From Branchiostoma floridae (Eukaryota > Chordata > Leptocardii > Amphioxiformes > Branchiostomatidae), in NCBI RefSeq assembly GCF_000003815.2, contig NC_049982.1:31036407-31100406 (forward strand): 64,000 nucleotides of DNA, read 5' to 3'. The notes under the pieces are model-generated. The model saw only the letters and a program-made list of their open reading frames with translations, had not been told where the DNA came from and searched no databases. The first letter of the stretch is position 1. Each line of letters starts with the position of its first letter. Position numbers and translations under genes: made by a program. Shown here piece by piece: positions 56,412 through 64,000 of the stretch.

Positions 56412-58029
56412 AAATTCAATATATTAATTTACCAGAAAATAGTTCCAGAACTTCAACGTAAGAGAAGTTAAAAGTTGACACGTTCGTGCGTACCCTCTAC
56501 TTGTCACTTAGTCTCTGAGATGCCGTCCGTTTCCTTTTTGCCCTACTGACGGCGTGGAATTGTAATTATTCTACACGGTAAAACAGTCGGAAAATTGACC
56601 TCACTAGTTTTGTAAAAATGTCGCCACACCCAGTATTCAATGCAAATGCAGATGATTAAGTCCAAAATATAGGACATGTAAAAATTTGTCCACTTCCAAT
56701 TGTAAATCGTCTATATCTATTTGGTTTGTCATATTTGTTAAATTTTTATTGACATTTGACAAAACTGTGATGTTATATTTTTAAAAAAGACAAAATAAAG
56801 ATTTTCTTTGTGTATCCAGATGCTAGTAAAGGATAGTATATCCTGAAAAAAAAGCCGGTTTCCGAGAAGGCTTGAGTTGTGCACGATTACCCCCGTAAAG
56901 GAAATGACCTTTTGACCAAACGGGTATTTAAAGTGGCTTACTTCAAACAAGCCCATAGCAATTTACCGCTCTTAGCATAAATAGCATAAATCCGGCTATT
57001 ATAATTTTAAAAACTAATCTTCTGTCCTATCCATGTGGGCACAACGAATCGTGGTCAGTTTCTAAAACACCGGTTGCTTTGGGCGTTAAGCAGTCAGATT
57101 ATTCTCCAAACAGAGGTTTGGGTGGACATGAAGAAACCGGACCAATATAACCAATCACATTGAAATGTGACGAAGAAACTTTGATTATGCCCGGATGGGA
57201 CTTCCTTCTTAAAATAATTGTTAGAACATAACAATTTTTAAAGTGTTGACCAACTAAAACATAATTGACAAATCCTGAATAGCTCTCTCCTTTTCAGCTA
57301 GATGACCTAATCACTCTGGACACGTGACTTTATACGCGGGAATTTTTTAAACCTATACCTAACAAGATAAGAATTAAAATCTTGCTGTCATTTCAAATTT
57401 CTGGCCATGTCACTAAGACGGGGCACACTGGATAAGCATAGTTAAAAACAGAAATTTAAAAAAAAAAATAATGATAAAAAAGTAAAACGCGACAATTCCA
57501 AATGACGAACTTGTACTCAAGAAACCATTTGCGATGAAATCTTTATTTGACAATACTAATATTGAAGAACATTTCATAATGCATACTTCTTGTTTTACAC
57601 TAACAGTACTAACTTTCACTAACTTTTATTAACTTACACTAACTTTCTTTTGTTAAACGGCTTACTTTTCTATAATCATATCATAAAAATGACAAACTGC
57701 ATATTATGGACTTGTACTCAACTTGTACTTGACAATACTAATATTAAACAACATTTCATAATGCATACTGCAAACTTATTCATCCTTACTACCATAATGA
57801 AAACAACGAACCAAAGTATAATTTTACATTTACTACAAGTCTTTAATTTTTCTTGTATAATCGTGACATGCATAAGAAATTACTCAATCGCTATGATCTA
57901 GAAAGAAATTGATTATATATGATTTTATCATCATTACCTTCGTACTATTGTGCATAATTATCATTTGCACATGGGAATTGATGTTATGAGTAGAATTATA
58001 CAGAACTTCTGAACATCATTAATAAAAGA
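56412..58029. other. upstream region of gene B / downstream flank of gene C
   Basis: Paralogous to 41430-43470 with deletions. No gene, RNA or element recognised. Short repeats of AACTTTCACTAACTTT type lie near 57600-57650. Confidence 0.45.
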
Positions 58030-58275
58030 CTCTTTTTGCACAACCTTTGTCAGCTTCATGCGTCGGTGACTGTCAACTTCCTCAGAGCAAGTCTGCCAAA
58101 TTTCCATTGCACTGCTGCTATCAATGTGCACGGTTTGTATGAAAATACTTTACGTTTGGGACTGCATCTGCAAACAGCGACATCTATAGCTGCAGTACAA
58201 CGTGAACCAGTCAAAACAGCCATGAAGAAGGCCACAGACCGTCACCGAAACGTCAATAGAAATAAATGCAACGGT
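58030..58275 (+). repeat. CCGAAACGTCG-ended element, copy 3 of 3
   Basis: Closest to the 43480 copy; it carries CCATGAAGAAGGCCACAG and CACCGAAACGTCAATAG, a G-to-A change in the conserved end. Confidence 0.45.
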
Positions 58276-59036
58276 TTTTGACAATTTCTCTTTAATCAAT
58301 TACGCACAAACTTTATGAAACTATTTACGGACATTAGACATCGTGAAATAAAGTCAATTTACGGTCTCATTCATGTTTTTTTTCTTCCCATAGACACGTA
58401 TGCATTAAATCGTGTTTTACATGGGCGCGTTCATAACTAAGCTACTTGAAATGTCACCATATATTCATTCTATGTTGAGCACATTTACGCTATATCATGG
58501 GAAAAATTACCAATGACAAGTAAGCATAGTACGGTCGTTGTTTATAGCAATTACAAACTACAATTACTCAATTCCCACACTAATTTTTGCTGTTAATATA
58601 CAACTGCACTACTCAGGACTGTGTACCACCGACCTAGCGCACGGCTGCCAGTTAACCTGCTAATTTCTTCAGTTGCTGACAAACTTTCACCATTCCAACT
58701 GTTGAGATCAGGTCGGCTAGCTAAAAGGGAATTTATCACCTCTAAAAACGCGCTTCCATGCAGCCGTTAGTTTTGTTGGTCCCGTATTCTTCTACAGTGT
58801 CCACGTATAGCGTAGTAATGCATGAATGAGACCTTACATGCAATTATACAGGGTCTTCAACACGTATGGATGATGAAACGGGTGTATTTTGGTTTCTTCT
58901 CAGCTCACGCTCCTAGTTAGTGTTGATCTGTGTGTGGAAAAAACGTTTCAGTTTTAACAAAAGATTACATAAAGTCGGGTTTACTTGTTAATGTACAAAT
59001 TGCTAAATTAGTACCTTGGAATGCTCATTGCAAGAT
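58276..59036. other. 3' flank of gene C, no MITE
   Basis: Paralogous to 14119-15706 and 43740-44680 but without the TA-flanked MITE (the site at 58834-58836 is intact). Confidence 0.5.
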
Positions 59037-59053
59037 TCACTTTGCAGAGCCGA
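59037..59053 (-). CDS. SRCR gene C, terminal tail exon
   Basis: Acceptor TTTTCTTTCCATCACAG/TCGGCTC, then, joined in phase 1, Val-Gly-Ser-Ala-Lys and TGA at 59039-59037. It stops four codons before the end used by gene A because TTA has become TGA. Conservation with gene A supports a real exon. Confidence 0.5.
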
Positions 59054-59429
59054 CTGTGATGGAAAGAAAACAAGTTTATATGCATCTTTCCATATGACAA
59101 CAATTCTAAGTTCTATGAGCTCCTTTTTCATAAAGGTAATAAACATCGATCCTTACATAGAAATCGAACTGGTTTGGCGTCCTTCTATCTAATGTGACGC
59201 ACGGGCCGCAGAATTTTTCACGTTCAAACGTTTGTCATTTTATACATAACGTAAAATATCCTCTTCCACATACATATAGCAGATAGCACATACAACAACC
59301 CATGCATAGAAATCACTCCGTATAGTATAACCTAGTACCATCGGGATTTGACACAAGGGCCACAAAAATTGACACGTTCAAACGTTAACCAATTCATATA
59401 TCACTGAAAGAAATAAATCCTTCACTCAC

Positions 59430-59741
59430 TTTCCGAGCAGACCACACCAACGTCCTCATGGTGTCCACAGTTATGTTCGCCCCATTCGTTGTGGCTGCAC
59501 TGATCGATGTTTGTCTCAGAACCCTCGCAGTCCAAGTTGTCCAGCCAGATTGGGCCTGACCCCACCCCGAAGGCTGCTTCAGGTCGGGCCTCCACAGCAC
59601 TTGCGTATCCCAGCTGACGGCAGACCACGTTGGCGTCGTTAATGTTAAAACCGTCGTCACAGACAGTCCCCCACTGTCCGTCATGGTACACTTCAACCCT
59701 GCCCTCGCTGGACGAACTTCCACCCACGAGTTGGAGAATGT
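59430..59741 (-). CDS. SRCR gene C, SRCR-c domain exon
   Basis: A 312-nt phase 1-1 exon, acceptor TTCATGACAG/ACATTCTCC, donor CGGAAA/GTGAGT. Complete SRCR domain, DILQLVGGSSSSEGR to GVVCSES, six cysteines; nearest paralogue 44877-45188. IDQCSHNEWGEHNCGHHEDV differs in the loop. No other exon of gene C lies in the window; upstream sequence is interrupted by the THAP transposon, so its 5' part must be beyond 64 kb if it exists. Confidence 0.85.
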
Positions 59742-59929
59742 CTGTCATGAACCCGTTGCCATGGCAACACGGAAAATTATGAACCCTTGTGAGCGTGATG
59801 GATTTGTGAAATTTTAGGGAAAAGTCAACAATTTTGGTGGCTTTAGCTTTAACCGTTTGGGGACTACATAACTTAATTTTGTTTAACCCTCTCCGGACTG
59901 AAGGGTGGGGGTGGCTAAAAGTGCCTGCG

Positions 59930-60475
59930 CTAACTTTGACCTCGTATAGCTCCCAAATGGCTTGTTCTAGAACAACAAAACTTGGTGACTTTTCCTAAAA
60001 TATTGTTTGAGTTAATTTGCAAAAAAACAGAGTAAGTTGATAAATTTCCTTGTTGCCGTGGCAACGGGTTTCTGAAAGGCATATTTTTAAAAAATCACTA
60101 ATTTTGGTTTAAACAATGGAATTTAATGATTTTCTTGCTAAACTATACTTCTTCTTATATATCTTTAATATTTGACATATTCTAGTGTGACATTTATAAT
60201 TGAATATTCATAAATCACGGTAATGTTTTGACGTATTTGGTCAAAATCCCAGATGGCCGACAATATCATGCTGAAAAGTATAACCAGCTTATTTTCACCG
60301 GATTTCGTTACTACTTGGTATTTTCTTACAGAAAACATTCGTATGAACGTTTTCAGTCCATTTTCCTGGAATCTTAGCGATATGTTGAAAAAGATATATC
60401 TAAAGACATTTAAGCTTGATAATCCAAGATTCAGTTTTGAGGTTGTTGCGTCCTCTTGTGACAACAGAAGTCCTA
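59930..60475. repeat. SRCR-intron repeat, left-half copy
   Basis: Matches 49715-50230 closely (CTCGTATAGCTCCCAAATGG, GTTGCCGTGGCAAC, GATGGCCGACAATATCATG) and gives the empty site for the LINE at 45384. It breaks off at about 60476, where the THAP transposon begins. Confidence 0.75.
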
Positions 60476-60630
60476 TAGATCGTTTTCACAATGACGTCAC
60501 TATCGCGTTCGACCCGAACGGCGGCCATGTTGGATGATATGTTGTGACATTCGATCTGCCGCTTCAGCTGTGCGCTCGCTCCGGGTGGAAGGTATATCAT
60601 TTCTCTTGTATTTACACGCTAACAAGTACA

Positions 60631-60850
60631 ATGCCAGTCTTATGTGCTGTATATGGCTGTGGTAACAATTCCCAACGAGACAAGGAATACAGCTTTTTCA
60701 GAATTCCCAAAATAATTGAAAACCAAGGGGAGAAAACGAGAGTGCTGTCGGAGGAAAGGCGGACTCAATGGCTTGCGAACATTAACAGAGCGGACCTAAA
60801 CGAGCAAAAGTGCTCATACTCACGAGTATGTAGCAAACATTTCGTCTCAA
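60631..60850 (+). CDS. THAP-DDE transposase, exon 1 (THAP zinc finger)
   Basis: ATG 60631; donor GTCTCAA/GTAAGT at 60850/60851, phase 1. It encodes a C2CH THAP DNA-binding finger: CAVYGCGNNS at the start, the conserved Trp in RRTQWLANINR, and CSKHFVS at the end. The N-terminal Met-Pro, the basic-aromatic YSFFRIP and the spacing are typical. THAP fingers bind the transposon termini in related transposases. Confidence 0.85.
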
Positions 60851-61187
60851 GTAAGTCGTAGGAGAGAACTTCAGTGTAAGAGTTCTGCTGAAAAAGTTTC
60901 CGCCTTGTTGTGCGGTTCATTCATCTTTGTTACGCTTACGGGCTTGTTCGCCCGGCTCGGCGGTACCGGTGTTGTTTATGCCCGCCTGCCATCTTGCCCG
61001 TTCTCCGAGCCTTTTCCGTGCCCACAAATTATAATTTGCACACACATAAGTTCCTGTTGCTCTCGTTTTTTATGTATTCACCCAGACAACGTTAGATACA
61101 AATTCGTACCGTGCTTGGATAAACCAAACAAAGTTGTTTTTACTAAGTTTTAGTTTTTCAATAAAGAAATAGCCGTTGGAATCATAC

Positions 61188-61267
61188 GCACCCATAGCTC
61201 AGTCGGTAGAGCCGTTGTTAGAAAGACCAGAGATACTTGGGTGGTGGGTTCGAACCCGTCTCTGTCA
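61188..61267 (+). other. tRNA-like Pol III sequence in the transposase intron
   Basis: Box A TAGCTCAGTCGGTAGAGC and box B GGTTCGAACCC at near-normal spacing, followed by a T-run (61269-61281) that would terminate Pol III. Acceptor (GCACCCA vs TCTGTCA) and T-stem do not pair, so it is not a functional tRNA. An alternative hairpin (CAGAGA/TCTCTG) encloses box B. A tRNA-derived SINE head or tRNA pseudogene is likely. Confidence 0.55.
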
Positions 61268-61550
61268 ATTTTTTTTTTTTTATGAATTACCAATTCATAT
61301 TGTTTCGATTTGAAACCATTCTTAGTCAGAAATAAGTCTACATTTTGTACCATTTTTTTTACAGAATAACGCTAGGGTTAAGTCATTTTGCTATTATATG
61401 TGTTAGGGTTCACAGGATAATTAGGTGTTAATTGTTATTCACAAGATTATTTTGGGAAAATAACCTGTCAATAATGCAAAGAAAAATTATTATTGACAGA
61501 AAAATCTTATCAAATAGTGAAAAATGTCTTATTTCATTTCACTCCTACAG

Positions 61551-61721
61551 GGAAACCTGCTGACCTGTATGCATGTACTGACCCAGATTGGGTGCCTACA
61601 CAACATCTTGGGCACAACAAAGTCAGGGCCTTGGACATCAGCATTGGACTGGCCCGCAATGATAGGTTGTCAGCAAGAAACAGCATAAAGCGAAGAAAAA
61701 TTGAGGAAGAAGATCATTCAA
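61551..61721 (+). CDS. THAP-DDE transposase, exon 2
   Basis: Acceptor CACTCCTACAG, donor CATTCAA/GTATGT, 171 nt, phase 1-1. It completes the THAP region with KPADLYACTDPDWVPTQHLG (the VPT-type C-terminal THAP motif) and continues into a basic linker (SARNSIKRRKIEEED) that may be a nuclear localisation signal. Confidence 0.8.
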
Positions 61722-61891
61722 GTATGTCCGTGACATTTGAACTTCATATGTTTTTTTAGTAGTAGTCCACTGTGTTCTGTTCTGTTTTTTTTTAGTTATC
61801 ATTTAATGCAAGTTGGAGCTGTAATCCTTTTATAACACCCAACATGTAAACATAACATGTGATGTGACGTATGGGTTTGTTTCATTCTCAG

Positions 61892-62967
61892 CAAACGTCA
61901 TTGATCCACCTTGCCCACCTGTGTCACCGGATGAACCAACTAAGTGTGATGTAGGATGCCAGACCGACATGACGGGGGAGGAGATTGACAGGATGAAGTT
62001 TACCGTCAACTATCTTTCTGAACAACAAGACCAACTCAAGACACAGCTCCTAGCACATCAGTTACATGAGGGTAGTTTTAGTAATGGGGGGGATGATAAA
62101 GTTAGATTTTTCACTGGTTTGCCAAATTTTCTCATATTGATGAATGTATTCCAGCTTGTTGTGTCTCATGTTAAGTGTACGTCTCGCAATGTAATCTCTC
62201 CTTTTCAGCAGTTCATTTTAGTTTTGATGAGGCTCAGACTTGCTCTTTCTCTTCAAGATCTGTCTTACCGTTTTGGTATTTCTTTGTCCACAACATGTAG
62301 AATTTTTGACAAATGGATTTCTGTTATGAATAACCGTCTCAGTTTTCTTATTCTTTGGCCACAACGTGATGTACTTAGGAAAACCATGCCCACAGTTTTT
62401 AAACAAAGTTTTGGTAACAAAGTATCTGTTATAATTGATTGTTTTGAAGTTTTCATTGAACGCCCTTCCAGTCTGATAGCACGTGCAATGACCTGGTCCA
62501 CTTACAAACACCACAATACTGTAAAATTTCTAATTGGCATTTCACCACAAGGTTGTATATCTTTTATATCTAAGGCCTGGGGGGGGAGGGTTAGCGATAA
62601 GTATTTAACTGAAAACTGTGGGATTTTAAGAAAGTTAGAACCAGGGGATATTGTTTTAGCAGATAGGGGGTTTACTATAGCAGATAGTGTAGCTTTTCAA
62701 GGGGCAAAACTGCATATACCAGCATTTACCAAAGGCAAAAAACAACTGTCAGCATCAGAAGTAGAAACTACCCGTAAGATAGCTAATGTAAGAATACATG
62801 TAGAGCGTGTTATTGGTCTAGTTAGAAGGAAATATTCAGTTTTGCAGAGTACGTTACCCATCCCCTTAGTAAAATCTAAACCTGGTGATGCTCTGGCACC
62901 CATAGATAAGATTACCAGAGTGTGCTGTGCACTCACAAACTTGTCAGATTCTGTTGTACCTTCCTAA
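61892..62967 (+). CDS. THAP-DDE transposase, exon 3 (DDE nuclease)
   Basis: Acceptor TTTCATTCTCAG; open to TAA 62965-62967. With exons 1 and 2 the protein is 488 residues with no internal stop. It holds a Cys-rich CDVGCQTD segment, a coiled stretch, an HTH region ([32 protein letters not shown]) and a DDE_Tnp_4-type nuclease: first Asp in [13 protein letters not shown], second in DIVLADRGF, and Glu in [16 protein letters not shown]. All three catalytic positions are present. The transposase looks intact; whether it is active or has been taken over as a host gene cannot be told. Confidence 0.88.
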
Positions 62968-62999
62968 TAGACATATATGTGCACAGTTCTATAATGATA

Positions 63000-63900
63000 T
63001 AACTATATTGTTAAATACCATGTATTGTATTAACATTGCTTTGCATCACAATGCTTACTTAGTAGTAAAGATATAAAAAAAGGCCAGGTTATGAATATGT
63101 ATCATTGTATGTATCAATATTGCCAAACATTGTTTTAACAATTCTCACTTAACATATGTAACATATGCAATGTTATGTATTGTATCAACATAGCTTAAAC
63201 TCTACAATATTTATATAAAAATATAGTAGTGAAGATATAAAAACAGGCCAGGTTATGAATACATATGTATCAATATTGCCAAACATTGCTTTAACAATTC
63301 TCACTTAACATATGTAATATATACAAACAATGTTATGTATTGTATCAATATAGCTCATGCTCTACAATACTTATATTATAGTAGTGAAGATATACAAACA
63401 GGCCAGGTTATGAATACATATGTATCAATATTGCCAAACATTGCTACAACAATTCTCACAACATAGGTAACATATACAACAATGTTATGTATTGTATCAA
63501 TGTAGCTTATGCTCTACGATACTTACATGGAGTAGTGAAGATATACAAACAGGCCTTGGTGTGAAATATATTTACACTATTGTATATCATATTATATACT
63601 GTATTGCATCAATATTGCTGGGCATTATAATACATTATAGTATTAAGAGTATAGAAATAGGCCTGTTTTTTTTAATATATGTACACTGTTTTATATATTG
63701 TATCAATATTGCTATGCACTTCAATACTTGCATTATAATAGCAAATATATACAAACAGGTCTGGTTCTGACATATATGTACACAGTCTTATATTATATAT
63801 TGTATCAATATTGCTAGGCAATTTCTTACTTAGAAGTGAAGATACAGAAATAGGTCTGGTTCTGAAATATGTGTACACTTTTATATATGCACAGATGGTC
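63000..63900. repeat. AT-rich diverged tandem repeat
   Basis: CAGGCCAGGTTATGAATA-type landmarks recur near 63083, 63243, 63398, 63552, 63659, 63755 and 63855. The period is about 155-160 bp at first and then about 100 bp, as if a part of the unit was lost. Each holds GTATCAATATTGCCAAACA or GTATCAATATTGCTA. Possibly a satellite or the subterminal part of the transposon. Confidence 0.8.
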
Positions 63901-64000
63901 TCCTGAGACCAGACTAACAAAGACCATTATATATCACTATATGTTGATGTTGTTTATCTTTCTTGGTGAACATTATGAACATTTAATGTTTCTTTTTCAT

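Larger units (their letters stand above)
60476..62967 (+). mobile_element. THAP-DDE DNA transposon (right end not found)
   Basis: The match to the intron repeat (50215-50235) stops near 60476; new sequence starts GATCGTTTTCACAATGACGT, probably the left terminus. The gene inside has an open transposase. No inverted copy of this start is found up to 64000, so the element extends beyond or has lost its end. Domain content fits IS4EU/ISL2EU or PIF/Harbinger-like elements. Confidence 0.7.

Noticed and set aside
61188-61267. Functional tRNA gene
   Set aside because: Boxes A and B are good, but acceptor and T-stems do not pair and no clean anticodon stem forms.

Overview
The window is eukaryotic and looks like a cephalochordate (amphioxus, Branchiostoma-type) genome. 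Signs are intron-split genes with GT/AG splice sites, a tandem family of secreted SRCR-domain genes (a class strongly expanded in amphioxus), PHD-bearing CR1-like and L2/CR1-group LINEs, tRNA-derived SINEs, and very dense nested DNA transposons. The species call is inference from family content.

Layout. (1) 1-7.3 kb: three small minus-strand genes for secreted peptides (1-216, 3368-3589, 6003-7255), spaced by unrecognised DNA, one MITE (730-1311), a SINE and a TCCA microsatellite. (2) 7.3-13 kb: mostly unrecognised, with an L2-like LINE tail. (3) 13-60 kb: a minus-strand tandem array of SRCR genes. Gene A (41374 down to 15707) and gene B (56360 down to 44877) share one architecture: a signal-peptide exon, three 42-nt mini-exons, then three SRCR exons (a, b, c). 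Every junction is phase 1. A short tail exon ends gene A. Only SRCR-c and the tail exon of a third gene, C, lie in the window (59741 to 59037). The pieces sit in the same order in A and B, so A and B are a roughly 15-kb tandem duplication.

Gene A's intron between SRCR-a and SRCR-b has grown to almost 20 kb, mainly through a 17.1-kb foldback structure (19098-36209). Its inverted arms are several kb long and nearly identical in their outer part. They hold 93-95-bp tandem arrays and have themselves been invaded by a CACT-ended element, a CR1-like PHD LINE and a second LINE; a further TIR element sits in the loop. Gene B's intron between SRCR-b and SRCR-c carries a near-complete LINE (45384-49709), a 1.7-kb palindrome and a 100-N assembly gap. 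Gene B has also lost the segment that encodes the tail exon in A and C.

(4) 60.5-64 kb: a THAP-DDE transposon with an open three-exon transposase gene, followed by an AT-rich tandem repeat.

Because A, B and C are paralogous, each often supplies the empty site for an insertion in another. Several insertion boundaries and target-site duplications can therefore be read directly. No gene products were tested; exon models are read from frames and splice sites only.
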